Assembly: GCA_030613505.1 (NCBI GenBank)
Contig: JAUWLW010000007.1
Span: forward strand, 11,395 to 75,394
Direction of reading: 5' to 3'
DNA length: 64,000 nt
Origin: Candidatus Zixiibacteriota bacterium
GTDB lineage: Bacteria > RBG-13-66-14 > B26-G2 > WVWN01
Shown here: one piece after another, positions 24,802 through 33,580 of the stretch
How positions within the stretch are numbered: position 1 is the first letter of the stretch
Layout: the number at the start of each line of letters is the position of its first letter
The notes under the pieces: model-generated
Told to the model about the DNA's origin: nothing
Seen by the model: only the letters and a program-made list of their open reading frames with translations
Databases searched by the model: none
Position numbers and translations under genes: made by a program

Positions 24802-26175
24802 ATGAAAATTATCCAGAGACTGGAACAACGCCAAATAATATCGCAACGACTCCAGCAGTCGCTCCGCCTCCTCACGTTGAACAATCTGGAAATAGAGGAT
24901 GCCATCGAAGAAGAATTGGAAACCAACCCGGTCTTGGAATGGGAACCGAGCCTCTCCGTCGGCGAGAGCGTTCGACCTTCTCTTGCTGAGCGCGTAGAGA
25001 ATATCGACTGGCAGGATTACTTCGAAAACGCGTCGCGGGGTGGATATTTTGCCGAGAGCGAAGATGAGTTCGACCAATTCGCGTCGGCCCCCGGCACGCC
25101 CGTTACGTTGGCCGAGTATCTCATGCTTCAACTCGAAGTCTCGGGCGTCACCGATTCGGACTTCGAACTGGCGGCGGGCATTATTTCGGCGCTCGACCTC
25201 GACGGATATTTACGCGTTCCAGTAGCGTCCGTCGCCGAGGAGATGGGTGTAGAGCCGAGCGAAGCAGCGCGTGTTTTAATCAAAATCGTCCAGAACCTCG
25301 AACCCCGCGGGGTGGGCGCGCGCGATCTTAGAGAAGCGCTATTCTTACAATACCAAGAGGTTAGCGACGAGGCGCCGCCGCTGGCAGGCGTAATAATCGA
25401 CAAATATTTAGAACAAACCGTAACCAAATCACCGTCGGAGCTAGCGGCCAAATTTAAGGTATCACAGCCGGAAGTGGAAGAAGCGATCGATTTCATAAAA
25501 AGCCTCGAGCCTCGCCCGGGCAGGGCTTTCGGCGGCGAGACAAACCCGTCCCTAATTCCCGACGTTCGCATCGAGCTTGTCGCGGGAAACGTCGAAATTA
25601 CGCTGTTGGACGACAGGGTCGGGCGCCTATACATAAGCCCACGCTACCGCGCGTTGCTGGCCGGCGACGGCGACCCGGACCAGGAAACCGTTCGCTTTTT
25701 AAAAAACCGTTTGACGGCCGCGGCGTCGTTCATCCGCGCCATCCACCAGCGACGCCGCACCCTTGAGCGGGTGGTCGCCGCTATATTTAAACGCCAACGC
25801 GAGTTCCTCGTCGTCGGCGAGCCCGGCCTTAAACCCCTTACGATGGAGGAAATAGCGGAACAAGTCGGTTTCCACGTCTCTACGGTCTCCCGGGCCGTCG
25901 CGCGAAAAGTGGCGGATACGCCCCCGGGCGTTTATCTCTTGAAGTACTTCTTTACGGGACGTGTTCAGGCGGCCGAAGGGCCGGTATCGGTGAAACGCGT
26001 CAAAGCCGTACTGGAAGATATTATCGAGGACGAGAATAAAAACACGCCGCTGTCGGACGAAGAATTGGCCGCGGAGCTATCCGAACGCGGCATACGCGTT
26101 GCGAGGCGGACGGTCGCGAAGTATCGCCGAGAGCTTAAAATCCCCGGAAAATATGGTAGGATGCAGAGAGTGTGA
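24802..26175 (+). CDS. rpoN: RNA polymerase sigma-54 factor
   Basis: A 457-residue sigma-54. The N-terminal activator-binding region is QRLQQSLRLLTLNNLEIE, followed by an acidic linker, the core-binding domain (two related DGYL/ALDLDGYLR-type repeats), the helix-turn-helix (HVSTVSRAV), and the C-terminal RpoN box ARRTVAKYRREL, which contacts the -24 promoter element. Sigma-54 needs ATP-driven enhancer-binding proteins, none of which is seen in this window. The lptB-rpoN-hpf-ptsN order is conserved in many proteobacteria, but here lpd and lipA sit between rpoN and hpf. The lpd start overlaps the last 23 bases. Confidence 0.97.
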   Translation: MKIIQRLEQRQIISQRLQQSLRLLTLNNLEIEDAIEEELETNPVLEWEPSLSVGESVRPSLAERVENIDWQDYFENASRGGYFAESEDEFDQFASAPGTPVTLAEYLMLQLEVSGVTDSDFELAAGIISALDLDGYLRVPVASVAEEMGVEPSEAARVLIKIVQNLEPRGVGARDLREALFLQYQEVSDEAPPLAGVIIDKYLEQTVTKSPSELAAKFKVSQPEVEEAIDFIKSLEPRPGRAFGGETNPSLIPDVRIELVAGNVEITLLDDRVGRLYISPRYRALLAGDGDPDQETVRFLKNRLTAAASFIRAIHQRRRTLERVVAAIFKRQREFLVVGEPGLKPLTMEEIAEQVGFHVSTVSRAVARKVADTPPGVYLLKYFFTGRVQAAEGPVSVKRVKAVLEDIIEDENKNTPLSDEELAAELSERGIRVARRTVAKYRRELKIPGKYGRMQRV

Positions 26176-27496
26176 CGTAGCCATTGTGGGCGGCGGCCCG
26201 GCGGGTTACCCGGCCGCGGTACGTGCCGCCCGGCTCGGCGCCGACGTCGTTTTAGTGGAGACGGGTCGTTTGGGCGGGACTTGCCTTAACGTCGGCTGTA
26301 TTCCAACGAAGTTTTATTGCCGGCGCAGCGCTACCGATACCCGTCCCTGGCGCGACGTCGTCGCCGATAAGGACAAACTGGTCGACGAGCTCGTCGCGGG
26401 AATTGAATTCCTGTTCGCAAAGCGCGGCGTAGAGTTCGTACGTGGGCGGGGTCGTCTGGCCGGCGACGGCGAGGTTGCCGTCGACGGCGACGCGAATTTC
26501 GTAATAAAAGCGCGGAAAGGGATATTGTACGCGCCCGGTTCCGTGACGCTGTCTCTTCCGGTGATGCCGGTCGACCACCGGCTCGTCCTGGAGAGCGACG
26601 ACCTTGTCGATTCGCCGCTCGATTTTAAAAGCCTCGTAGTCGTAGGCGGCGGCGCCATAGGGCTCGAGTGGGCTACTATATGCCGACGGCGCGGCGTCGA
26701 AGTGACCGTGGTAGAGATGATGCCTCAGGTTCTACCGGGGCTCGACGCGGACGTCGCGCGGCGCCTTGCCGGCCTTATGAAACGCGCAGGCGTCAAGATA
26801 ATGTTGGACGCCAAAGTAGAGAAGCTGGAAAAGCGCGGCGACGGCGTCGCCGTCTGCCTATCGGACGGCCGGGTGCTGGAGGCGGAAAGGGCGCTGTTCG
26901 CCGTGGGCCGGCAGGCGAATATCGACGAAGAGGAACTTCGGTCGGTAGGCGTAGAGAGCGACTGTCGCCGCATCAAAACGACACCGGCGATGGCGACCAC
27001 GGCCGAAGGCATCTGGGCCGCGGGCGACGCCGCCGGCGTCGGGCCGATGTTGGCGCACGTCGCCACTCGGCAAGGCTTAGCGGCGGTGGAGAATATGCTG
27101 GGCGGCCACAAAGAGATGGACTACGACCGCGTACCTTGGGCCGTCTTCTCGGACCCGGAGGCGGCGGGCGTGGGTTTGAACGCGAACCACGCCCGGGAAC
27201 GCGGCATCGCCGCGCGGGAGGGGAAGGCCGACTACCGGGCGTTGGGGCGCCCGCGCGCCGACGGTTTCGTCGACGGCTTTTTTAAAATCCTGGCGGTGGA
27301 AGAGGACGGTAAGATATTGGGCGCCCACGCCGTCGGCCACGACGCCGCGGAAATCGTCCAAATCGTGTCCGCGGCTATGGCGTGCAACGCGAGCGTGACT
27401 GAGCTTGGTGAATTCATAGCCATACACCCAACGTACGCCGAGCTGGTCGCGGAAGCCTTGGAGGACTGGCAGGGCTTGGCGACGCATAAGCCTTAA
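26153..27496 (+). CDS. lpd: Dihydrolipoyl dehydrogenase
   Basis: From ATG 26153, 447 residues of the class I pyridine nucleotide-disulfide oxidoreductase family. Marks: FAD-binding VAIVGGGPAGYPAA, the redox-active disulfide GGTCLNVGCIPTKF, the NAD-binding VVVGGGAIGLEWA, the GDAAGVGPMLAHVA FAD contact and the C-terminal catalytic HPTYAE. It re-oxidises dihydrolipoamide in 2-oxoacid dehydrogenase or glycine cleavage complexes. No E1, E2 or H-protein gene is nearby; only lipoyl synthase follows, three bases later. A GTG- or ATG-started longer form from 26099 would overlap rpoN further and is unlikely. Confidence 0.93.
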   Translation: MVGCRECDVAIVGGGPAGYPAAVRAARLGADVVLVETGRLGGTCLNVGCIPTKFYCRRSATDTRPWRDVVADKDKLVDELVAGIEFLFAKRGVEFVRGRGRLAGDGEVAVDGDANFVIKARKGILYAPGSVTLSLPVMPVDHRLVLESDDLVDSPLDFKSLVVVGGGAIGLEWATICRRRGVEVTVVEMMPQVLPGLDADVARRLAGLMKRAGVKIMLDAKVEKLEKRGDGVAVCLSDGRVLEAERALFAVGRQANIDEEELRSVGVESDCRRIKTTPAMATTAEGIWAAGDAAGVGPMLAHVATRQGLAAVENMLGGHKEMDYDRVPWAVFSDPEAAGVGLNANHARERGIAAREGKADYRALGRPRADGFVDGFFKILAVEEDGKILGAHAVGHDAAEIVQIVSAAMACNASVTELGEFIAIHPTYAELVAEALEDWQGLATHKP

Positions 27497-27499
27497 ACT

Positions 27500-28384
27500 T
27501 TGCGAACGTACGAGAGCGAACGTATTCCCGCGTGGTTGCGACGGCCCGTAACCGACCGCGTCGGCCGGGGGCCCGCGCGCCGCGCCGTTGCGGAGGTGAA
27601 CACCGTATGCCAGGAAGCCCGGTGTCCGAACCGCGGCCGGTGTATGGGGGAGGATAGAACGGCTGCTTTTCTGCTAATGGGGCCCGGTTGTTCGCGCGAT
27701 TGCCGGTTTTGCTCGGTGTCGCACGGCCCTAAATTCCTTGACCCGGGGGAGCCGGAGAAAGTCGCCCGGGCCGCGGCCGCACTCGAGCTGGAGTACGTCG
27801 TCCTCACCTCCACTACCCGCGACGACCTGGCCGACGGCGGCGCGGACCACGTAACCGCGACCGTCGAAGCCGTCCGCGCTACGGTGGCCGACGCCGACGT
27901 CGAAGTATTGGCGCCGGACTTCGCGGGGACTCGCCGCTCCGTAAACCGGGTGGCGTCGGCGCCGATAGCGGTGTTCGGCCACAACGTCGAGACCGTACCG
28001 CGTTTGTACGGCGGCGTTCGGCCGGGAGCCGAATACAAACGGTCGCTAAACGTATTAGCGTGGGCGGCGGAAGCCGGCGCGTTGACGAAGTCGGCCTTGC
28101 TAGTAGGTCTGGGCGAAGAGAAGGATGAAGTTTGCGCCGTTTTACGGGATTTACGGTCGGTCGGCGTTTCGATCGTCGCGATAGGGCAGTACTTCAGGCC
28201 GACCACGCGCCAACTAGCGGTAGCTCGCTTCTGGGGACCTCGAGCTTTCGAGGAACTCGAGGCGACGGCACGCACGATGGGCTTCTTGGACGCGGCTTGC
28301 GCTCCGTACGTTCGTTCCTCGTACCAGGCCGGTAGCATATATCGCCGCGTAAACGGCGCCCGCCCGAAATCCGCCGCCGCTTGA
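27500..28384 (+). CDS. lipA: Lipoyl synthase
   Basis: A 294-residue radical-SAM enzyme that inserts two sulfurs into octanoyl chains on lipoyl domains. Both [4Fe-4S] sets are intact: the auxiliary cluster in VCQEARCPNRGRC (C-x4-C-x5-C) and the SAM cluster in CSRDCRFC (C-x3-C-x2-C), plus the C-terminal VRSSYQA serine that ligates the auxiliary cluster. STTRDDLADGGA and FGHNVET are further LipA marks. It follows lpd by three bases, so lipoylation and lipoamide recycling are co-expressed. The gene starts with TTG 27500. No octanoyltransferase (lipB) or ligase is in the window. Confidence 0.95.
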   Translation: MRTYESERIPAWLRRPVTDRVGRGPARRAVAEVNTVCQEARCPNRGRCMGEDRTAAFLLMGPGCSRDCRFCSVSHGPKFLDPGEPEKVARAAAALELEYVVLTSTTRDDLADGGADHVTATVEAVRATVADADVEVLAPDFAGTRRSVNRVASAPIAVFGHNVETVPRLYGGVRPGAEYKRSLNVLAWAAEAGALTKSALLVGLGEEKDEVCAVLRDLRSVGVSIVAIGQYFRPTTRQLAVARFWGPRAFEELEATARTMGFLDAACAPYVRSSYQAGSIYRRVNGARPKSAAA

Positions 28385-28410
28385 AAATAATACCGTGGCT
28401 ATGTTAAACT
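28381..28410 (+). promoter_or_regulatory. Possible promoter before hpf
   Basis: TTGAAA (28381-28386), an 18-base spacer and TAAACT (28405-28410) with TG one base upstream (extended -10) lie 69 bases before the GTG start of hpf, overlapping the lipA stop. The spacing is acceptable and the boxes are moderate matches. Confidence 0.4.
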
Positions 28411-28478
28411 AGGTTCCGGTGACGCCGATTTTTACCCTTTGCCACCGTAATATTTAGCATTAGATGGAGGTCGTACAC

Positions 28479-29018
28479 GTGGGGTTGCAGATTACCGGGA
28501 AGCGCGTCGACGTTACGGACGCGATGAAAATTTATATCGGTAAAAAGATAGGTAAAATTACGAAAAGGCTTAGGGAAGTCCAGGATGTCATCGTAACGTT
28601 GAGGATAGAGAGGTACCATCATATCGCCGAGATTACTATCGTGGCCGACTATTTGACGATAAGGGGCGAGGGCAATACCGCCGACATGTATTCGTCCATA
28701 GATATAGCTTCCAACAAGATCGAAAAACAGATAAGGAAGTACCGCAGTAGGATCCAGAGCCGCCGCGTTGCACGTCCCGAAAAAATACGCGAGGCCGTTA
28801 TGACGGTATACGACCATCAGGCCATGGCGAGGGAACAGGACACGCGCGTTATCGTCAGCGTTGATAAGATACCGGTGAAACCTATGACCGTGGAGGAAGC
28901 GGTCATGGAAATGGATCTAATGAGCCAGGATTTTTTAGTATTTAAAAACGCAGAAACGGATGAGGTAAGCGTTATCTACCACCGCCGCGACGGCAACATC
29001 GGCTTAATTGAACCTTAA
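28479..29018 (+). CDS. hpf: Ribosome hibernation promoting factor, long form
   Basis: About 179 residues, the long HPF type: an N-terminal S30AE/RaiA domain (~1-100, with QITGKRVDVTDAMKIYIGKKI and EITIVADYLTIRGEG) and a C-terminal dimerisation domain (~120-179, with KPMTVEEAVMEMDLMSQDFLVFKN and VIYHRRDGNIGLIEP). Long HPF dimers join two 70S ribosomes into inactive 100S particles when growth stops. GTG 28479 is chosen because TGGAGG lies eight bases upstream; ATG 28464 overlaps that site. The hpf-ptsN-hprK order is conserved in many bacteria. Confidence 0.93.
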   Translation: MGLQITGKRVDVTDAMKIYIGKKIGKITKRLREVQDVIVTLRIERYHHIAEITIVADYLTIRGEGNTADMYSSIDIASNKIEKQIRKYRSRIQSRRVARPEKIREAVMTVYDHQAMAREQDTRVIVSVDKIPVKPMTVEEAVMEMDLMSQDFLVFKNAETDEVSVIYHRRDGNIGLIEP

Positions 29019-29078
29019 GGCCGGGACGCTGCCGTCGATGCGCCCTTCGGGCGTACTGAAATGTGAGGTGACTTAGCC

Positions 29079-29537
29079 GTGAAGATTTCGGATTTCGTCG
29101 ATCCAAGTGGTATAAAATTGGAGATAGCAGCCCAGGATAAAGACGGTGTCCTCCGTGAGCTCGTCGCGCTAGCTGCCGAAACCGGCAAAATAAACGACGA
29201 ATTAGCGATCTTGAAAGCGGTGCGGGAGAGGGAAAACCTGTGCAGTACCGGGTTTGAGAACGGCGCCGCGATACCGCACCCGCGCCAAGGCCATCCCGAC
29301 GTCGTCAAAGAATTGGTCGCCGTGTTCGCCCGCTCGTCAGAGGGAATCGACTTCGAAGCGCTCGACGAGAAGCCCGTACATTTATTCTTTCTCCTCTGCG
29401 CGCCCACTGACAGCGAACATCTCCGGGCGCTGGCTAAGCTTTCGCGCTTCCTCAAAAAGGAAGCCGTTCGCAAAAGGCTCTTGGAGGCGAAAACGCCGGA
29501 CGATATATTGGCGGCAATAAAAGAGGAAGAGGTCTAA
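29079..29537 (+). CDS. ptsN: PTS EIIA-Ntr / fructose-type IIA protein
   Basis: A 152-residue IIA domain of the fructose/nitrogen PTS class. The phosphorylated histidine is His67 in GAAIPHP, and the C-terminal LLEAKTPDDILAAI matches the family. In other bacteria EIIA-Ntr is a regulator rather than a sugar carrier, affecting potassium transport and sigma-54 or envelope functions. It lies between hpf and hprK. Its usual partners NPr and EI-Ntr are not here, so the HPr and enzyme I encoded at 35 kb may serve it, which is inferred. Confidence 0.92.
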   Translation: MKISDFVDPSGIKLEIAAQDKDGVLRELVALAAETGKINDELAILKAVRERENLCSTGFENGAAIPHPRQGHPDVVKELVAVFARSSEGIDFEALDEKPVHLFFLLCAPTDSEHLRALAKLSRFLKKEAVRKRLLEAKTPDDILAAIKEEEV

Positions 29538-29544
29538 GGTCCGG

Positions 29545-30570
29545 ATGGCGAGACGCCGGAAGGAGATCGTCAACGTCGAAGAATTATCTCTGGGCGGCAC
29601 GAAGCCGCCCGTCGGCGTAACGGTCGGCGAAATGTTCGCCGAGATGGAGGCGACCCTCAAGTTATCCTCGGTCGAGGACAATGGCGGGTTCGACCGGCGC
29701 GTGCGCGGCACGGAAATTAACCGGCCGGGTTTGGCCATTGCGGGTTACTTCGATCGTTTTTCGCATCGCCAGGTGCAGGTCCTCGGCATGACGGAGCTCT
29801 CGTACTTGGCCAGTATAACCGAAAGAAAACGCTCGGATATATTCAACAAAATCACGTCGTACGACGGTTTACCTTGCTTCGTTGTCGCGCGCGGACGGAG
29901 GCCGCCGCCGGCCCTAAAAGTCTCCGCACGTAATCGGGGAATACCCGTAGCCGTGTCGGGGCGACGCACCACTGACGTAATAGCACTCCTCTCCGACCAC
30001 CTCCGCGACAAGTTCGCCCCCCGGCTGGCCTTTCACGGCGATTTGCTCGACGTCTACGGCGTCGGCGTTCTTATCCTCGGCCCCGCCGCGGTCGGTAAAA
30101 GCGAATGCGCCTTGGATCTAATCGGCCGCGGCCATCGCATCGTTGCCGACGACGTGGTGTACGTGCGACGCCGCATAACGGGAGAACTCGTCGGCGATAC
30201 CAAGGAGAGTATTCGCGAACATATAGAAATACGCGGTTTAGGCGTACTGAACGTCAAGCAATTATTCGGCATCCGTGCCGTCCGCAAGTCGAAGAACGTG
30301 GAGCTTATCGTAAAGATCGAATTGCTGGACCCCAAAGAGGATTACGACCGTACGGGGCTCGACAGGACGGTCGTCAACATCCTCGGCATTGAAGCCCCTT
30401 TCATCGTTATTCCAGTGGTACCGGGTAAAAGCATTTCGTCGCTCGTAGAAGTCGCGGCGCTGGACTATCTATTGAAGCGTTACGGCTTCGACGCCGCCCG
30501 CGTTTTTAACGAAAAACTACGCGCCGAAATCGCCACCAACTACCAGCCGGATAAAAAAGGAAAACCATGA
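29545..30570 (+). CDS. hprK: HPr kinase/phosphorylase
   Basis: A 341-residue HprK that phosphorylates HPr on its regulatory serine and also removes that phosphate. The C-terminal kinase domain has the P-loop GPAAVGKSECALDLIGRGH (~residue 175), LVADDVVYVRR-like strand IVADDVVYV, and the HprK signature IRGLGVLNVKQLFG. The N-terminal domain (~1-150) is the variable HprK_N fold. It would act on HPr Ser48 (gene at 35079). The stop overlaps the next gene by four bases. In Gram-negative bacteria HprK gates the PTS rather than CcpA. Confidence 0.95.
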   Translation: MARRRKEIVNVEELSLGGTKPPVGVTVGEMFAEMEATLKLSSVEDNGGFDRRVRGTEINRPGLAIAGYFDRFSHRQVQVLGMTELSYLASITERKRSDIFNKITSYDGLPCFVVARGRRPPPALKVSARNRGIPVAVSGRRTTDVIALLSDHLRDKFAPRLAFHGDLLDVYGVGVLILGPAAVGKSECALDLIGRGHRIVADDVVYVRRRITGELVGDTKESIREHIEIRGLGVLNVKQLFGIRAVRKSKNVELIVKIELLDPKEDYDRTGLDRTVVNILGIEAPFIVIPVVPGKSISSLVEVAALDYLLKRYGFDAARVFNEKLRAEIATNYQPDKKGKP

Positions 30571-30989
30571 CCGGAATCATAATCGTCGCCCACGGCGAGT
30601 TGGCCGGCGAGCTAGTAAATTCGGTCGCAATGATAATGGGACGCGTTCCCTTGTTGCGGGCCGTAGGTCTCGGCAGCGACCAGAGCCTGGACGACTTAAA
30701 GCGCGAAATTGAAGAGGCGTGGCAAGAGCTCGAGCGCGGAGGCGCCCGACAGATCCTGGTCTTGGTCGACATGTTCGGCGGCTCTTGCTCGAACGTAGCG
30801 GCGCGTCTCGTCTGCGACAGCGAACCGGGGCAAATCGCCGTCGTAACGGGCGTTAACCTTCCCATGGTTTTGGAGGCGTCCATCGACCGCGACCTGTATC
30901 AATTGAAGGATTTAGTGGATAAGGTAGTGAAAGCCGGTAGGAAATCCATCGTCGACGTCCGGGCCGTTCTGGCCGAAAAACTCCGTTAA
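30567..30989 (+). CDS. PTS mannose-type EIIA component
   Basis: A 140-residue IIA domain of the mannose/fructose/sorbose family. The phosphorylated histidine is His9 in IVAHGELAGEL; VLVDMFGGSCSNVAARL and VTGVNLPMVLEA are family blocks. It takes phosphate from HPr and passes it to the IIB protein of the next gene. A stand-alone IIA next to hprK is common in Deltaproteobacteria and similar groups. Here a complete IIB, IIC and IID set follows, so it probably works in a real sugar transporter. It starts inside the hprK stop. Confidence 0.92.
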   Translation: MTGIIIVAHGELAGELVNSVAMIMGRVPLLRAVGLGSDQSLDDLKREIEEAWQELERGGARQILVLVDMFGGSCSNVAARLVCDSEPGQIAVVTGVNLPMVLEASIDRDLYQLKDLVDKVVKAGRKSIVDVRAVLAEKLR

Positions 30990-31012
30990 GTGACGTCGAG
31001 CGTCCGTTAAAG

Positions 31013-31498
31013 ATGGGCGTCTTATTGTACAGGGTAGACGACCGTTTGATACACGGCCAGGTCGTCGTCGGTTGGGGGCGTTTTCTAAAGATCAATTCTA
31101 TACTGGTATGCAGTGAACGGGTAGCGGACGACGAATTGGCTCGTACGATGATGGAGATGGGCGCGCCGGCGGACGTCAAGGTAGAGGTGCTACGGCCGAA
31201 GGAGGCCGCGGCGAAGCTCAACCGCGACGCCTTCGCCGAGCGCGACGCCATCGTACTTTTCGAAACGCCGGCCGACGCCCTCTACCTTTTAAATATGAAC
31301 GTAAAAATCGAGAAGTTAAACATCGGCGGTATGCACTTCCGCCCCGGGAAACGGCAGATAATGGAAAGCGTTTCGGTGGACAAAGAAGACTGCCGGGCGC
31401 TCCACGAACTCTCCGCCCGGAACGTCGAGGTTTACTTCCAGATGGTACCGCAAGCCCGGCCGGTAGAGATCATTTCGAAGCTGCCGTGCGACCTATGA
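31013..31498 (+). CDS. PTS mannose-type EIIB component
   Basis: A 161-residue IIB protein of the mannose/sorbose family, with the classic YRVDDRLIHGQVVVGW opening in which His14 is phosphorylated, then ILVCSERVADDELARTMM and a C-terminal VEVYFQMVP. It would transfer phosphate from the IIA protein to the sugar entering through IIC/IID. ATG 31013 follows the IIA stop by 23 bases. The IIC gene does not follow directly: a GH57 enzyme gene is interposed and overlaps this stop. Confidence 0.93.
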   Translation: MGVLLYRVDDRLIHGQVVVGWGRFLKINSILVCSERVADDELARTMMEMGAPADVKVEVLRPKEAAAKLNRDAFAERDAIVLFETPADALYLLNMNVKIEKLNIGGMHFRPGKRQIMESVSVDKEDCRALHELSARNVEVYFQMVPQARPVEIISKLPCDL

Positions 31499-33576
31499 AC
31501 GGCCCGCCGTCGAGGCTGAGCGAAACGTTTGGAGAGCGGGACGGGCGGTTAATATTCGCCTTCGCGGTACACGACCATCAACCCGTCGGCAACTTCCCGG
31601 AAGTCGTAGCGCGCGTTCACGAACGTGCGTACGCACCCTTCTTCGAAGTCGTAAAGCGGCACCCCTGCGTCAAGTTCTCGCTTCATATATCGGGGGCCTT
31701 ATTAGAGTGGATGGAGAGCGAAGCGCCGGACGCGGTTACCGCGATCAGGGAAATGGTGGCGGAAGGACAGTGCGAAATACTGACGGGCACGTATTACGAA
31801 GCCCTTGCGCCGGTGGCACCCGAGCACGACGTTAAAAGCTCGATCGTCGCGTACGCCGCCAAATTAGCGAACGTTTTCGGCGCTGAAACCGGGGGAATGT
31901 GGCTTGCCGAAAGGGTTTACGAGCCGCACTTGCCGAGCATCTTGGCCGACGCCAACGTACGCTATACGGCCTTGGACGATTGGCATTTTCGGACCGCGGG
32001 GATCGCGCCCGACGAGCTCGACCGTCCGTGGTTGGCCGAGCACCAGGGCGCGACCGTGACGGCGTGCCCCATATCGGAACGCTTGCGGTACTCGGTACCG
32101 TTCGCACCGGCGGGCGAAGTTATCGGTTACCTCAGAGAATTATACGAAGCGGGGGCGCGGATGGCGTGCCTCGCCGACGACGGCGAAAAATTCGGCGAGT
32201 GGCCCGGCACTCATAAACTCTGCTACGAGGACGGTTGGTTGGACGCATTCTTCGCGGCGCTAGCTGACAACGGCGATTGGCTGCGCGTAACAACGTTGGG
32301 AGAGGCGGTCGCCGCCGTACCCGCCGCGGGCCCCGCGTACCTTCCGGCAACCTCATACCGAGAGATGACGCGTTGGGCCTTGCCGACCGAAACGCAGCGG
32401 CGCCTCGAGCGATTGGGGCCCGACTTTGCCGCCAGCGACCTGGTTACGGGGGGCGGGTTCCGCTCTTTCTTCCAGAAGTACGCCGAAGTTAACTTCTTCC
32501 ACAAGCGAGTCCAAGAAGTTAGTCGGCGTTTGGAAGAGGTAGACGACCGCCCCGATATGCAAGCGGACCGGATCCGGCGCCACCTTTGGCGGGCGGAAGC
32601 CAACGATGCCTATTGGCACGGTGTCTTCGGCGGCTTCTACTTACCGCATCTCCGCCGGGGCGTTAAAAACGAACTCGTCCGCGCCGAAGAGATGCTCGAC
32701 CATTATTTAGGAACTTCGGCGAGCGAGCAAATAGGCGACTTGGACGCAGACGGCGTGGCCGAAATCACGTTGAAGAACGAAAACGTCGTGGCTGTGCTTA
32801 CGGCACAGGGTTTAGCGGCGGTGGAATTCACGCGGCGTTCGCCGCCGGCCGTTCTGACCGACGTTCCGGCCAGGCGCCCCGAACCTTATCACGATAAGCT
32901 GGTAGCGCTCGAAGACGGCGGCGACGGCGCGCCGAAGACAATACACGCGCCGCACCGTGTCAAAGAATCCGGCCTTGAAAATTACCTCATTTACGACCGG
33001 CATCCTAAAAGGTTATTCCTGGAGCGCCTGTTCGAAGGCGATGCGGACGCCGAGGCGTACGCGCGCGAGGATGCGGCTGAGTTCGTACCGTTTTCGTGGG
33101 GTAGGCCTGTTCGAGACGCCGGCGGTTGGCGCGTCCGCGGCGCGCTTAACGCCAGGCCGCGCGCGACGGTAGAAGTGGATAAAAAAATCGCGCTATCCGA
33201 ACGGGGCCTTGCTTTGAACTACCTATTTTCCACGAAACTCTCTAAGCCGACGATCCTTGGGATAGAATTAACTTTAAATATTAGGTCCGAATCGCCTGGT
33301 CACGCGTTTCTTAGAAGCCGTGGCGAGTTCGGGTGTAACGACGTTTTCGCGGCTCCCGAAGAGACAGCGTTCGTGATAGCCGACCGCCTCGCCGAATGGG
33401 AGATAACTTTAACGCTCGAGCCCGCCTACGCGCTGTGGCACGCGCCGATATATACCGTCAATCGTTCAGAGTGCGGTTTCGAAAAGGTTTACCAAGGGTC
33501 GTCTTTTTTCTTTTGGCGGCGGCAACCGGAAGGCGATAGCAGCTTCGAAAGTAGCATCGCATTAAAGGTCAGCTGA
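31495..33576 (+). CDS. GH57 4-alpha-glucanotransferase / amylase-like enzyme
   Basis: A 693-residue glycoside hydrolase family 57 protein with DUF1925/DUF1926-type C-terminal domains. The GH57 blocks are clear: HDHQPVGNFPEV, the GTYYEAL strand, MWLAERVYEPHLPSIL with the nucleophile glutamate, and LADDGEKFGEWPGTH with the acid/base aspartate. The family rearranges or cleaves alpha-1,4-glucans; the DUF1925/1926 pair favours 4-alpha-glucanotransferase or alpha-amylase. No signal peptide is seen, so it acts in the cytosol on stored glucan. It sits between PTS IIB and IIC and overlaps IIB by four bases. Glycogen synthase is at 57324. Confidence 0.9.
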   Translation: MNGPPSRLSETFGERDGRLIFAFAVHDHQPVGNFPEVVARVHERAYAPFFEVVKRHPCVKFSLHISGALLEWMESEAPDAVTAIREMVAEGQCEILTGTYYEALAPVAPEHDVKSSIVAYAAKLANVFGAETGGMWLAERVYEPHLPSILADANVRYTALDDWHFRTAGIAPDELDRPWLAEHQGATVTACPISERLRYSVPFAPAGEVIGYLRELYEAGARMACLADDGEKFGEWPGTHKLCYEDGWLDAFFAALADNGDWLRVTTLGEAVAAVPAAGPAYLPATSYREMTRWALPTETQRRLERLGPDFAASDLVTGGGFRSFFQKYAEVNFFHKRVQEVSRRLEEVDDRPDMQADRIRRHLWRAEANDAYWHGVFGGFYLPHLRRGVKNELVRAEEMLDHYLGTSASEQIGDLDADGVAEITLKNENVVAVLTAQGLAAVEFTRRSPPAVLTDVPARRPEPYHDKLVALEDGGDGAPKTIHAPHRVKESGLENYLIYDRHPKRLFLERLFEGDADAEAYAREDAAEFVPFSWGRPVRDAGGWRVRGALNARPRATVEVDKKIALSERGLALNYLFSTKLSKPTILGIELTLNIRSESPGHAFLRSRGEFGCNDVFAAPEETAFVIADRLAEWEITLTLEPAYALWHAPIYTVNRSECGFEKVYQGSSFFFWRRQPEGDSSFESSIALKVS

Positions 33577-33580
33577 GGAA

